Below are positions 33,720-46,065 of a stretch of 64,000 nt of DNA, piece by piece. Every line of letters begins with the position of its first letter. Positions within the stretch are counted from its first letter, which is position 1. This DNA comes from Chondrosia reniformis (lineage: Eukaryota > Porifera > Demospongiae > Chondrillida > Chondrillidae), in assembly GCA_947172415.1 (NCBI GenBank), contig OX359192.1, positions 2,606,501 through 2,670,500 of the forward strand, in the 5' to 3' direction. The notes under the pieces are model-generated. The model saw only the letters and a list, made by a program, of their open reading frames with translations, did not search any database and was not told the origin of the DNA. Made by a program: the position numbers and the translations under genes.

Positions 33720-35380
33720 ATTTATGCATGAAACAATCTTTTGAGAGCCTATAACTTATTTCTATTTGTGTACCTACTGTTTTGGCTATATAAACAGTGT
33801 TTTGATTATTTATCTTGAGGTTAACCACAAATTCACAAATACCAAATGGATGACTCCCTCCCTACTCACGCAATACAAACAAATTCTGTATATAGAGCTA
33901 CCATGTGGTAGTAGTTAATCTTTCCCAGGTGGTGCCAATGAGGCAGGTCTGTTCCTAGGAAACTATATAACTAAGGAATTGAATCCTATAAGTACGTATG
34001 AGTTCTAGTACCCGATCACCAAGCATTTGCTATAGGTTGGTATTGGAGCATGGTACAGGACCAGGTGGGGCTGCCATATGGTGCATTGTTTTACTATTAA
34101 TTATTAATGCATGTGACTGAAAACGAATATATAGCAGCATGGTATATTATGCCATTAGACTATCGTAGGCCTGCCAACGTCTCCTACTTTATAGTTTATG
34201 ACTTGGGTGGACTATCATAACAGACCAGGGTTGTTATGGCCAGACACAACTAATATGTAGACAAGAGTATATATGATATTGGTCCTGTACCTTTCACACT
34301 GATGGTAATCAGTGGAGATCCTATAATACATATCAAGACCCATTACAGTTGCATGATCATATATAGCAAATATATAGCCTGGTAAATATAGCTGCCTCTT
34401 GATAAAGGATTAGAGCATAATATATTTAAAGGGATCATGGAGGGTGGGGCCTTTTGGAAGTAACTTCTTGTAAGGGGCGGATTGCTCCAAAGCGCACGAG
34501 GTATTTACTGCTTTGCACTTATATCATTTTTAGTAGGTTACCCGTGGCCGCTACGTATAACGCCTGCTATTAGGCTCATATCGTGAGATCATTACTGTGG
34601 CACAGACGTTGTGACGATAGTTGTACAAGTCGGAGTATAATATCTAATATAGGGGCGAGCGCCACTAACCACCTGGTCCTATTAACTTTGTTTATGAAAC
34701 ATAAACCTGATATAAAGAAATGAAATACTTGCCGTATATATTGGCAAAATCAACTAAGAAAAAGTTGCAACAATCGGTAAACACTGGATTAGAATTTAAG
34801 TTGCTATTATAATTGACACAAAGTGTATATTAATGTAGACATTAACCATTTAGGGTCAGTAACCATAATGAATAAGGAGAACTTCTGCTGACGTAGAGAA
34901 ACTTACCTTCAGTTGACTTAATGTTTCTTCGTATAAATTGATACAACGTTAGTCTTTTTTTACAAGAAAAATGTCCTTGTCCTTCTTTATCGAAGGTAAT
35001 AAAAGTACGATCGTAGAAGCAGCTTCAATCAGTATCCAATGGCCATTTTTTCGGCCGACAAAATGGCTGGCTATAAGGAGTCCTACGTTGGTCTTTGAAT
35101 TCTAGCTATAATATTTCTCTTTTAATGCAGATGAGTGTAACATTGTTTAGAGGTTAGTTACTAGCGCCATACGGTACTTAATCTAAAAATTACTTTTGAC
35201 AAAGATATAAAGTGTCGATTTTTATAACATCAAGACGAAGTAGCTACTTACATGCCTATACTTTGCTTAGATTTGGTTAATGATCTTACAAACTAAGTGA
35301 ACCCTGATGCTATGTGAATAAATGTTTACAAAGTACAAAAAAGGATAATATTGAAGTCAAACCACATGCATCTGTGAATG
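33720..35380. other. Non-coding middle of the Tc1-like element
   Basis: 1.6 kb with no domain in six frames. It separates the convergent BEN-like and transposase genes. A further inserted element is possible but no ends were found. Confidence 0.4.
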
Positions 35381-36388
35381 TTAATATCCTGTTGCACCTC
35401 CCTTGCAGTGAATTACCTCAGGTATAACTTTCTTTAGATGTCCTATATACCTCTGGCATTTTTCAATAGTAACAGTTTTCCAAAATTCCTTGATTCCTAA
35501 TATAAATTGTGCCTTTGATGTGGGCTTTGTCTCTCTCCTGATGTATTTCTTTAGCTCATGCCAAAGGTTCTCAATAGGATTAAGGTCTGGGGATTCAGGA
35601 GGTGTTGGCCACCAGTTCACTCCCTCTTCTTCGTATATTTTTTGCCAGCCTTGAGCAATGCTTGGGGTCATTGTCCTGAACAAAGCGATGGCCATCTGGA
35701 TAGATATCATTAATGAAAGGAAGAAGAGATGACCTTAGAATACATATAAACAATGGGGCATTCATTTTTCCTTCAAATATGCACAAGCTTGTTCTACCGC
35801 GATAGCTGATACCAGCCCACACATGAACCTTTACTGGATGCTTTGGTTTAGGCTTGTATCGTGGCTTACGTCCTCGCTTATAACAGCATGTCTGACGGTG
35901 GGTTTTAATCTGTACACTTGTCTCATCCGTGTAAATTAAATCCTCAAATGTCATATCTTTGTTTTGGATGGCCCATTGCAATCGTTTTTGCTTATTTACC
36001 TCACGAATCATCTGGCAGTAGATTGTGCCCTTAGAGGTCTGGCCAAGGTCTTTCCTCCATCTACAAACAGTTGGTACAGACACCTCAGTCCCTTCTTCTT
36101 TCAATATAGACACTGGAGCTCTAATCCTGTTGTTTCATCATTCCTTTGCATTTGCTCTTCTATGAGATGATGAATGGTGGGAGTGGCCTTTGAAGCTTGA
36201 CCTGTTCCAGGTTCACGGGCAATTGTGCCACTGTTTAGGTAGCGCCTAAGAAACTTAAAGACACCAGCTTTGCTTATTTTATACCCTTCTTCTGACAGAT
36301 AGCGAGTGATGTCTGCATATTTCTTTCCAGAGCGGTGATATAAGAGGATTCTCTGTTTGACATAATCTGAATAGACCATATTAATCAC
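35381..36388 (-). pseudogene. Tc1/mariner transposase (DD34E), frameshifted
   Basis: N-terminal helix-turn-helix (KQRILLYHRSGKKYADITRY and FKFLRRYLNSGT), then the catalytic core: YTDET for the first aspartate, RFVQDNDPKH for the second and SPDLNPIENLWHELKKYIRR with the glutamate, about 34 residues after the second aspartate. The reading frame changes twice, near 36110 (after GLELQ) and near 35660 (after DPKHCSRLAK). Otherwise the family's roughly 340-residue length is preserved. It would cut and paste at TA. Confidence 0.9.
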
Positions 36389-36464
36389 TTACGGAAACAA
36401 TGTTAGTAGATTTCCAAGAAACGTTACTGTTACTGTCATTGATCGATAGCTATACAAGCGAATA

Positions 36465-36690
36465 CTAGTCTAGTACGGCTACGGGCGTACACGTAGCCTA
36501 GTACGGACGTACTTCCTAATTGGTACGGGCGTAGTTGTGCTACGGGTACGGACGTACTTCTCTACTGGTACAAGCGTAGTGCATCTACGGATACGGGCAT
36601 AGACATTTAAAGCTACGCCCGTAGCTGTTAAAAGCTATGTTCATAGTACGTATACAGCTACGTGTACGAATACGGGCGTAGAACATTTAC
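36465..36690. repeat. Right subterminal array of TACGGGCGTA motifs
   Basis: Repeated TACGGGCGTA, ACGGACGTACTTC and GGCTACGGGCGTA motifs in mixed orientation, mirroring the array at 31880-32090. Confidence 0.8.
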
Positions 36691-37163
36691 TTTATTATGA
36701 TTTGTACCGTACGTATACATTTTGTGTCTTTTATTACAGCATGTCCCACTCACTGCAATTTGCATGTTTGCAAATCTGATTGGTTATTTAAACTACATAT
36801 TGATTTACATGCTGTTATCTGTATTATACTGTTTAAGAGATACTTGTATTCTCTAAGTAGGGTTGGCCGAAAAAAAGCATGGCCACCCTATAGATAGTGT
36901 GCACTACGCGGGGGCGTAAGTGGCGGCCATTTTGGGGGTCAAAAAGGACTCGTACGTACGTAAATCAATAGTAAAATCCGTGTTTTTATGAAGTGTAAGC
37001 AGCTTTGCGCAGCCTTATTTCGTATTAACATAGGTTCTTTGTTGATTAACAAAATATGCGGCGTGCTCAAAGAAGGATTTGAGTCGATATATTATAAGGT
37101 AAGTCGGTTATTTGCTAAACATTTTTATTGGTTGTACCATAGTTGTAAGGTTGTGTTAGACAT

Positions 37164-38660
37164 TATGCCGCATACATGTTGTGCCTATGGTTGCACAAAT
37201 CGAGCTTCTATGGATAGTGGGATATCTTTTTATCGTTTTCCTGCTGATGAGGAGAGGAAACAAATGTGGATTCAGGCTGTTAGGCGTATGAACTGGAAAC
37301 CTACCGAGCATTCATGAATTTGCAGTAAACACTTCATTTCTAGTGAAAAGAACGATGATCCTGCTTCTCCTGACTATGTTCCTTCTGTGTTTGCATTTGT
37401 GGACAGTCCATTGAAGGAAAAGAAGAGACAGAATTTAAAAAGCTATGAAAGGAGATTGAAATCAAAGAAGACTTAACAGTCAGCTGCTGTACAGGTCCAG
37501 GATGAAAATGATTCAGATAGTTAGAGTAACTGTGATGATGAAATGATTGAACCCAAAGCTGATTTTAGTGAAGCCAGATTGGGCGAAGGACAATGTAATC
37601 AGGTGGTCGACATCACTGTTACAGCAGAAAGGATTCAGTTGTTAGAGACTGAAGTTTTTACACTCTCTATACTCTAAGAGATGAAAACAATAAACTTACA
37701 ACTATACTTAATAGCCCAGAACCACTGTTAGATGAGAATAATCTTAAAGAAAACGACTCTCTTGTAGCCTTCTATACTGGTTTGCCAAATTTTGCAGTCT
37801 TAATGACTATCTTAAATTTAGTTGCTCCTGCTGTTACATCCACTGCAAGGTGTGCTCTTCCTAAATTTTCACAGATGATCTGTGTTCTATTAAAATTACA
37901 GTTAGGTGTACCAGATCAGGATATTGCCTATCGTTTTATAGTTAGTTGGTCAACTATATCTCGAAGCTTTCAGAAGTGGGTGGATGCAATGTATGTTAGA
38001 CTTAAACCTCTGGTAATTTGGCCTACGAGAGAGAATGTACAAAAAACAATGCCTTCAGCGTTTAGAAGCTATTTTGGAAGATGTATAGCAATAATTGATT
38101 GTTTTGAGGTGTTTATTGAGCGTCCTTCAAGTTTGGTAGCTTGTGCACAAACCTATTCCAACTATAAGAGTCATAACACAGCCAAATACCTAATAGCTAT
38201 TACACCTCAAGGGATTGTCTCTTTTGTTTCTAAGGGTTGGGGTGATAGGGTATCCGATCGCCACCTAACTGAAGAATGTGGACTATTGCAATACTTGAAC
38301 CCAGGTGACCAAATTCTTGCTGACAGAGGGTTCAACATTAAAGACTCTGTTGGATTTTATTGTGCGGAAGTGAAGCTACCAGCTTTTACTGGAGGGAAGA
38401 AACAGTTGTTTCAGCTGGAGGTGGATACTACACGGCAGCTTGCATGAGTACACATACATGTTGAGCGAGTAATAGGTTTAATTCGTAATAAGTATACTCT
38501 TTTGCAATCAACCATTAACATAGCTATGCTAAATACAGAGAACAAAATAAGTACACTGGACAAAATGTTTTTTATTTGTTCTGCACTTTGTAATTGTAAT
38601 TGTAATAAATCAGTAGTAAATCAGTAATATATAAAACGTTATTGTTCACCATAATGTAGT
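37164..38660 (+). pseudogene. ISL2EU transposase with THAP finger
   Basis: THAP: MPHTCCAYGCTNRASMDSGI, FYRFPADEERKQMW, MNWKPTEHS, ICSKHFISSEK, ending in YVPSVF. Then a linker, and the DDE_Tnp_4-type core 37782-38447: FSQMICVLLKLQLGVPDQDI, WSTISRSFQKW, FGRCIAIIDCFEVFIERPS (first acidic residues), YSNYKSHNTAKYLIAITPQG, FVSKGWGDRVSDRHLTEE and ILADRGFNI. After the stop at 38447, HVERVIGLIRNKYTLL continues the same domain. In-frame stops after TEHS, after KSKKT and at 38447 show it is inactive unless edited or mis-sequenced. Confidence 0.85.
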
Positions 38661-38710
38661 CATCATTGCCAAGTATCGCAAGCTGTTGTTTGGCTAGAAC
38701 TCCTAGAATA

Positions 38711-40244
38711 CTATTTTCCTAGCAGTTCTGGTAACAGCACAGCTTTGAAGAATGCTGTAGCAGGTGGTATATACTTGTTCAAAAACTCTTGATCTGGAGT
38801 AATCCTAAGATTTATGAGCTCAGACTGTGACCAAATCACAAAATCACAGTAACCTGCTTCACATAGCAGTAGCTGAAGCTGCACCTGGAAATAATATGCA
38901 TGAGATGACTTTAATTTGAGGGAAGCTGCTTCATTTGTCTCCAAGCAAAACTTTGGATCCTCAATTGCCTCTGAAATTGTCCTTGTTTTGCACAAATAAG
39001 GGCATTTTACTTCAAGGACTCCAGATCCACAACACTCACAGTTTATCTTTCCATCTGGTGATGCACCCAAGTGGGGAAACGTGGGATGAAGTATCAGACC
39101 ACTCTTGGTGATGTTGAATCCTTTGTGTAGGGTATTCATCTTTCTTGTGTACTCCGTAATTGCTTCCTCCTCATGCTGGCATCCCCATTCAGTATATTTA
39201 CTTGTAAATTGGTAATAATAAGGATAATAAATACTTCTAACTAGCGAAAGTGAAGGCTTGGATATATTTGTGTGTACAACTGCTCTAAAACTGGATGCAG
39301 TGATGCGACCTGCTCTGTAAGCAAACCAGGATCTGGATTTAGTTTGTGTTTTAGTCAACTCTTCCACCCTTTGAGCTAGTTTCACAGTTAGAGATAATTG
39401 CATAAAACATTCTTTGGGTCTTTCCAGTAGCACTTCATAGGTATCATCCATGTACTTCTCTGTAAATAATTCATTAAGAAGTGGTGGCAATTCTGGATCC
39501 ACAATCTTTACAAACTTCTCATTATATGGAGGAATCAAAGAAAGTATGGCTGCCTCAGGATTTGCTTTTGACAGCTGCAGATACAGAGAAGATACCTCCT
39601 GGTTATTTGGTGCTGAAATGGATGTCTCACTCAATTTTCCAATGCTATCAGAGGTGGTATGGGAAGGTTGTGTATTAGGCTCCATGCATCATTGGTGAAT
39701 TTGATTGGATGATGGATTGATCCAGTTTTACCTTCTTTTGCTTTGAAGATGAAAAATCAATATTGCTGAGTGTTGCATATTCCACCTTTTGTATTGAAGG
39801 TGGAAACCAGGAACATGCCAGTGAAGTCACGGAAGTACTCTTCTTCATACTTGTATTGTACTCTAGTGCAAAAAGAACTGCTCCAATATGTGAACAAGCT
39901 TCACTAAGGCCTGCCATACAAATACAATGTGCACATACAATTGTTCCTTCTTTTTCTATTGCAATCCAAGGCTTTAGTGGCTTGGCTGTCAGTTTTTGGG
40001 AATGTTTCACGTCTGCTATAACCAAACACATGTTCGTGAATTGGCTGTCAATTGACTGAATGGTGCTAACTTCAATGCCACTGATCCATCCAGATACAAA
40101 GTAGTTATATGAATCCAGACTCTTATAGGCCTTGAGATCCTCTTTTGTGTATAGGCTAGGTGTGTTTATCATGTAATCATGATAAATATCTGGATATTGT
40201 ACATTGGGCCATTCTATGTTAGTCAAGATGTTAAGGTTTCTCAA
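38711..40244 (-). pseudogene. YqaJ-like exonuclease with SWIM finger (ISL2EU)
   Basis: N-terminal part 40244-39675 contains a SWIM zinc finger, CAHCICMAGLSEACSHIGAV. C-terminal part 39685-38711 contains a YqaJ/lambda-exonuclease core: SRSWFAYRAGRITASSFRAV, EWGCQHEEEAITEY, GLILHPTFPHLGASPDG, GVLEVKCPYLC, AYYFQVQLQLLLCEAGYCDF. The acidic GASPD and EVKCP residues are the expected metal-binding nuclease motifs. The two frames overlap by about ten bases at 39675-39685, so one frame break or a tiny intron separates them; each half is open. It probably processes DNA ends during transposition. Confidence 0.8.
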
Positions 40245-40681
40245 CTCTTAATTGCGGCGAATAGGGGTCAATATCTATATAAGCTAATTTTCTGTAGTTT
40301 TTTCTCATAGCGCTTCCTAACATCTTCTGAAAGAGACCAGTAATATTCTGAGAAATTGCCTGCTGTTTCCTTGTCCATTATTTGACAATTGCTCAACGAT
40401 TAACAAGTAAACTCGTTACGATCTCAACTACGAAAATGATGTGCTAGAATAGGCTAAACGTTAAATATTGAACTCAAATCCTTATTTGAGAACGCCGCGC
40501 CTTTTGTTAATCAACAAAGAACCTTTGTTAAGACGAAATAAGGCTGCGCAAAGCTGCTTACACTTCGTAAAAACACGGATTTTACTATTGATTTACATAC
40601 GTACGAGTCCTTTTTGGCCCCCAAAATGGCCACTATTTAAAATTCCACACTTACGCCCCCGAGTAGTGCACACTATCTATT

Positions 40682-41665
40682 TAATGTGTTTTCGCTAAAT
40701 TTGATTTTCGGTTTTATTTGACTATTTCCATTATTTGGCTGTTCTAAATGACAAAATGTTTTTTTAATATGCTTACATGAAAACGTTTGCTGGCAGATAA
40801 AAGTTTTAAATGGTCATTACTTTTTCTGAGCTAGGAATAGGAATAAATGTCAACCAGTACTAGTGATTTCGGTCCACTGGCCAAGATATGACTTTGGTCA
40901 CTTGGCTGACTGATGTAATATTTTCCAGAGATTATCTAAATTTTTATCCTAGCCTTTGCACCAATTACATAACTCTTTCAATGACTTCTCACTTCAGAAA
41001 TGTTTTTATTTTACTTGTAATTTATACTTAACATTATCTTGTGGCCTTAATGTACATATTTGAGTATTTTGAATTGTCTCTTGCAGGGTTACTACCAGCA
41101 ATTTCTTTTGGCTGCTGATGTACATTGCCTCCGTCAAGAATATGTTTCATGATTTACAATACCTCATTCATTGATCATGAGTTGCATATGGAGTTACTAA
41201 CTACTTCTGTGAATGTTTTGCATACATATATATTATAAATTTACAAATGCTAATTTTTTATACTATACAGTACAGTATATGAGAAACTGTGTTTCATTGT
41301 TGATTATTACATACAGTATATTCATTAAAATATATTAATTGCATTGATTGTTTCCTACAACATTTAGTACATACGTATATAGCATAAATATCAAGAAACT
41401 TTGCTACAGATAGATGTGCATGTATTTTATATGGGATACTGTACGCATGGTCATTGATTGCACATGACATACTTAATTCCAGGAATACACAGCTGGCAGC
41501 CTCAGATTTCATCAGCAGTGAATCTCCTCTATGCACTATATTCTACTTTGCTAGAGATGAACTGCTAGAGCTGTTCTAATAAAGATATCAATATCGAGAT
41601 AATAGATCAATACATTCTACAGTTCACCTACAGTCAGTAATTGTTGCAATTGTTATATATACATA
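40682..41665. other. Intergenic, nothing recognised
   Basis: AT-rich sequence with no shared repeat or splice-supported exon detected. Confidence 0.35.
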
Positions 41666-41667
41666 GT

Positions 41668-42182
41668 CTAGTGCTGTACAAAATGCATGTGTTCACGATA
41701 AATTAATAAATAAGTGCATAAGGAATGACCACTGTGGCTTCGGGTATGACTGGCTCCAAGGCAGGGCTGTGGGCAGGCCAGGTTTGCCAGTTCCTTATAA
41801 CTACTTCTGTGGGATACCCATGCATTGCTGCTGAGGGCCTGGGTGATGTGCCTCTTCTCTACATCTCTGTCAGGCACTGATACACAAATTCTGTCTGCTC
41901 AGGTGAGGAGTGCATGCGTGGGCCACTGCGTTTTGCATGCCAAGGGATGGTGGGAGTTGAAATTCAGATACCTGTCTGTATATGGGTCTTCTTTCTGAAC
42001 ACCGATGTGGTCAAGGAGCTGTCATCATGATGGGTAACCCTGGTGTCCAAGAATGGGACTGACCCATCCACCTCTGTCTCAATGGTGAACTGAATGGCCG
42101 GTTCAATCGAGTTGAGGTGGTTGTGGAACTGCTGGATTAGTTCCTGGGGCAGGGCTGTGGAGGTGTCATCCACGTACCGCTT
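41668..42182 (-). pseudogene. Penelope-like reverse transcriptase fragment
   Basis: Minus strand from 42182: RYVDDTSTALPQELIQQF, NHLNSIEPAIQFTIETEVDG, VPFLDTRVTHHDDSS, VFRKKTHIQTGI, then frame changes with SNAWVSHRSSYKEL-like sequence. The RYVDDT and FLDT blocks match Penelope-like reverse transcriptases (compare RYVDDT and LPFLDVQV at 26796-26940). It is only a 3' part of the domain and belongs to a different, older family than the 25-kb element. Confidence 0.7.
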
Positions 42183-42189
42183 TCAGAAG

Positions 42190-43370
42190 GGTGAATGATT
42201 CTCAATTCCTAAAAATGTAAATTATTATAATTGTACTTAGGATACAAGTTCAGCTGCTGCTTCTAATTTGTTAACCTTGTAGTTGTATAAACTCATACAT
42301 ACCTAAGGAGACAGTCTTCGTAACAATTCTTGTCATAATGTGTATTCTGCTTAACATATAATAATGTAGAAATCGTCAGATGCAATCACATTTCCTGTTA
42401 ATATAGAAATACAAGTATTGAAAAATATATATAATGGAAGTTAATTGATAACAGCATTAGAGTTGATAATCTTATAAATTCACCCTTAAGTTTCAAATCT
42501 TCTTTACAATAAACTCCAACTCCAATATTTTTATCAGAAGTGATTGTTGTTAGTGATCATGAGGTTGGTACAGGGTGGCTGGTGAGGTGGCTTGATGAGA
42601 TTAGTTCATGTACTCCTTTATAGTAATACCATCATAATCAACTGTTAATACAGTTGCATTCCTCCTACAGAACATATTAAATAAGTGTGTATCTACTGCT
42701 CACTCCCAGAGGAGAATGTGTACAGTTACTGTATATCTGATAAGTCTCTCCATAACACACTCCATCTGGTAGATCAATCAGTTTGAGATGTAAAACCTAA
42801 ACAATTTATTAGTATCATGATAATAAATGGCTAAAGCTGACTATTTTAGACGAGTGTATATATTACAGTTGCCTACCTCTACAGTGAAGGTTTACGGTCA
42901 AATATAAAAGATATATACTGTACAAGGTTCGTGAAACCACATTCTCATGACAGTTACTGATAATAAGTGGAGTTACTGTATGATAACCAAGATCAAATAG
43001 AAGCACCATTAGTTACTGACTTAAATATTATACAAGGCATACACGTACATACGTATATAATGTACGTACGTAGGTAGGTAATTCATTAATGCATTCACAA
43101 AGTTCTTATAAGTTGGTTTATTTTCAATTTGATTCGTCTCAATAGGTACATAAGCAGGGTTCCTCTCCATTTCTTGATCATTTGCACTTTCAATATGAGG
43201 ATGTAATGAATCTATTTCAAAATAGTGAAACTACAATTCATTCATACTAGGTTGTTGATTATTAGTCATTGAACAATTTGTATACACCATAATGCAAATT
43301 GTTAGGTATTTGAATACAATACTGTTTTCATTGAAAATATTGTATAGACCATCAAGTAAATGAAACTTGG
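42190..43370. other. Intergenic, nothing recognised
   Basis: AT-rich. GTACGTACGTAGGTAGGTA microrepeats lie near 43060. No exon or shared repeat supported. Confidence 0.35.
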
Positions 43371-43372
43371 AA

Positions 43373-43440
43373 TTATTGCGACGTTTTGCCCCTCTCTGGC
43401 TTCATCAGACATTTTGCTAGATTGTCCAATAAAAACAGAA
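43373..43440 (-). repeat. Penelope-type terminal remnant with hammerhead-like core
   Basis: On the minus strand: TGTCTGATGAAGCCAGAG, then AGGGGCAAAACGTCGCAA. CTGATGA is intact, GCC pairs with GGC, ACGTC supplies the short palindrome and GTC. The second core reads AAAAC instead of GAAAC. It is a third sequence family sharing this architecture. Confidence 0.55.
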
Positions 43441-43844
43441 CTATATTCAATTTGTATACAGTATCTGCTAACCTTTTGACTTTTGTGGGGGAATCTTGTA
43501 ATATTTTCGGTACACATGAGCAGCTGTATAGTACATGTAGCTATTGATATACTCCAACTGATCAACAAAAGTAAATGGATACACCAGGCATAATGATCCA
43601 TATACTGCAAACAGAGTTACCTAGTATGTTTTCCTAACCGCTGTAGTATTTTTGTGGTTTTCATCACTGCTGTCATCACACGGCTTTACCACACAGTAAG
43701 GAACAAGAGAAAGGGTGAAAAACAATTCATAGTACCGATTGCAAGTCTGTAAGACTGAATCTATTACACCATAATATGCTTAAAAACTCGTGCCGCCCCA
43801 TAGTCTGATGAAATCCGACCTTTATCTTCTGAAGATAAACGATT
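43441..43844. other. Short intergenic stretch
   Basis: Nothing recognised on either strand. Confidence 0.3.
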
Positions 43845-43935
43845 GAGGACGCTTAAGTTTCCTGGATAAATAACGATAGAAAGGCTTCGTTTACTAATGC
43901 TACCTGAACGCCGCCATTTGCAAAATCTTGTCACG
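43845..43935 (-). repeat. Rep-D repeat, inverted copy
   Basis: Reverse complement of 61453-61545: contains CTGAACGCCGCCATTTGC and GATTGAGGACGCTTAA. It ends 21 bases before the TIR element at 43956. Confidence 0.75.
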
Positions 43936-44094
43936 CGGGCGGTCGGGTTTCCTGTGGGTGTTATTAAAATGCGGAACGGTACGGAATGTTCCGCAAAGAG
44001 GAAATACGCTTTTTCCCACGGAACGTATCATTACCACATATACTCGTGTAGCGTATAGACATATTATTGCGCAATTATTGAAAGCAATAATAAA

Positions 44095-44222
44095 TCTGTC
44101 AGATATTCGTCCTGAAGAACTCTCTCAGATATTCGTCCTGAAGAACTCTCTCAGATATTCGTCCTGAAGAACTCTCTCAGATATTCGTCTTGAAGAACTC
44201 TCTCAGATATTCGTCCTGATGT
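44095..44222 (+). repeat. 26-bp tandem repeat, about 4.7 units
   Basis: Unit CAGATATTCGTCCTGAAGAA followed by CTCTCT. One unit reads GTCTTG, and the last is partial before GTAAGTATT. It keeps an open frame on the plus strand (SDIRPEEL.. periodicity is broken because 26 is not a multiple of three), so coding use is unlikely. Confidence 0.9.
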
Positions 44223-44942
44223 TCACCTTGTAAGTATTATACTTTATCAAATACATTAAGCGACTCTACTAAGCTACTAAATATTTCCAGAAAACAAATA
44301 TTGTTTTTTGCAAACTGCTCCCATTCCATTTCAAGTTTGAATTTGATAGTTTTTATAACCTTGAAGAATTTGATATAAAATCACAAGCGCATAAGCGTAT
44401 CTCGGACGTGTCATTCTGTAGAGATATAGTCTTCTTCTGAATTATTTATCTTTATTTTAAATTCATTGCCTGAAGTGGATACCTACTTACATGTTAATGA
44501 AGAAGTAAGATATTATTCATCTTTACAGTCTTATTCTTGTTCATAAAGTCTTCTTGTACTTTATAGACCAGAAGAATCTGTGATGTTTTTGTTAAAGAAG
44601 CCAAAAGTATCAGGAGCGATTTTATGAAGGTATAGTTACTTAATTGCTAACCATACATTCACTTTCTTATTATTTGTGTATAATGATAGTTACATGAGCA
44701 TGCTGCCTGAACCAAAATTGATAATGCTAAACACATTAACTGATGAAGGAAGATGCAAACAGAATTTAATAAAATGACAACTACCAAGGATGATATATTG
44801 CTGAAAAATGTAGTTATAAGAAATCTCCCTTTCAACTATTAATGCACATGAAGACAAAATGCAATGATTATTTGTAACATTTCACCCACATTTGAACATA
44901 CATGAATTTACAATAGTGGTTATGCGCTCTGTAAATTGATTA

Positions 44943-45088
44943 CAGGAATATGAAGAACAGTTCGGTCAGGAGTTGGAGCTGAATGCTAGTTTTAATTCAT
45001 ATGTCAGGTCCTATGAACTTGCCTTCAACGGACCAAACACCATTCGATACCAGTTAGGTGTTCATGACCAAAGCTTTGATGAAGAAGG
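44943..45088 (+). CDS. Unknown exon in the 3.66-kb TIR element
   Basis: Flanked by TTACAG and a GTAAAT donor. Encodes EYEEQFGQELELNASFNSY, VRSYELAFNGPNTIRYQLG and VHDQSFDEEG. Not recognised. It could belong to the element's own gene together with the segment at 46066-46490. Confidence 0.35.
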
Positions 45089-45582
45089 TAAATTAAGTAC
45101 AGCTCCATAGCTACTAGTGAGTGCAGTAGTGTTAACATCACATACATACACTAATATAACTTTAGATACAATCAGAAATCATGTTTATTTTATATGTCAT
45201 TACTCTATGGTGTTTTGTGTGTATGTATTGTTTTCATTATAGCCTTTGTACAGGTGTAGTGCAATTAACTCCCCTATAATTCATTTTGTTTTTGTGTCTC
45301 TTTAAAACATTATTGTGTTCTGTAGTGTGACCTTTAATGAAACTTCTGACTTGACAGAAGTACAGAGAGTGAGATTGTAGCTTTTGAGTATAAAATGTCT
45401 TCAGCTCCTCCGTGCAATAATTTACAATGAAATCAAAAGGATTGACCTGGAAGCCAAGGAGAACACTCCAGTAAATTACAGAAAGTGAGACCTTTGAATG
45501 TAAGAACTCACGTAGCATGTAGTACATGACCCAGCGGAGCTGAAGCATAAAGAGAGGACTCTTGTAATGTAGTTCCATGTTT

Positions 45583-45770
45583 GGAAAGGAAATAGATTCT
45601 ACCTTTTGCGTCAAGCATTGGACCAATGAATAGGATTTAGAAACCACCTTTACTAATACTATGCAATGTAAAGCCTGCATGCGCAAAAGGTTTTCTATGA
45701 GATATGGCCTTGAAATTGATGGCATTCAAGCACCGACCAGAATTGGTGAACTGAGCATCTAAGAACCAGC
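45583..45770 (+). repeat. Rep-E-related repeat
   Basis: Shares GGATTTAGAAACCACCT.TACTAATACTATG (with gaps) and TTTTCTATGAGATATGGC with 47128-47290 and 61780-61870. Confidence 0.65.
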
Positions 45771-46065
45771 AATTAGTTCAAGTTAAAATACTTGTTATTT
45801 ACACTTTACTTTGCTTGTTTTGATGTAGCAATCCAATTACAACTCAAAATCACCAACTAGAACTTTGATGGTATACCCCTGCAAAAATTACATTTATAAA
45901 CACAGTTGGCATACTATACGTATACTCTATGTACTCAGTGATAGATATTTACTATATATCTGTTTTTTAACTCGGAGGGGGCTATGTACTTTAGCTACAC
46001 AGTGGTTGATTGTATTCGATTGTTTTACTTATAGATTCTGTGTTTGTGATTCTTTTATAATTATG

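Larger units (their letters stand above)
31856..36714. mobile_element. Tc1-like element carrying a BEN-like gene, about 4.86 kb
   Basis: Inverted ends share CGGTACAAATCATAATA near 31864 and its complement near 36690-36708, each close to a TA. Just inside both ends are arrays of TACGGGCGTA-like motifs (31880-32090 and 36465-36690). Contents: a BEN-domain-like gene on the plus strand (32120-33719), 1.6 kb of non-coding sequence, and a Tc1-type transposase on the minus strand (35381-36388). Exact ends are uncertain by a few bases. Confidence 0.75.
36889..40681. mobile_element. ISL2EU-type DNA transposon, 3.8 kb
   Basis: Long inverted ends: ATAGATAGTGTGCACTAC at the left and GTAGTGCACACTATCTAT at the right, with similarity continuing for about 200 bases (36889-37095 and 40470-40681). 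The right arm has a small insertion. It encodes a THAP transposase on the plus strand and, convergent to it, a YqaJ/SWIM protein on the minus strand: the two-gene plan of ISL2EU elements. Confidence 0.85.

Noticed and set aside
44095-44222. Protein repeat encoded by the 26-bp array
   Set aside because: 26 is not divisible by three, so successive units change frame and no stable protein repeat results.
45237-45725. 162-codon minus-strand open frame
   Set aside because: It overlaps a Rep-E repeat, lacks splice or domain support, and its frame is not kept in the other repeat copies.
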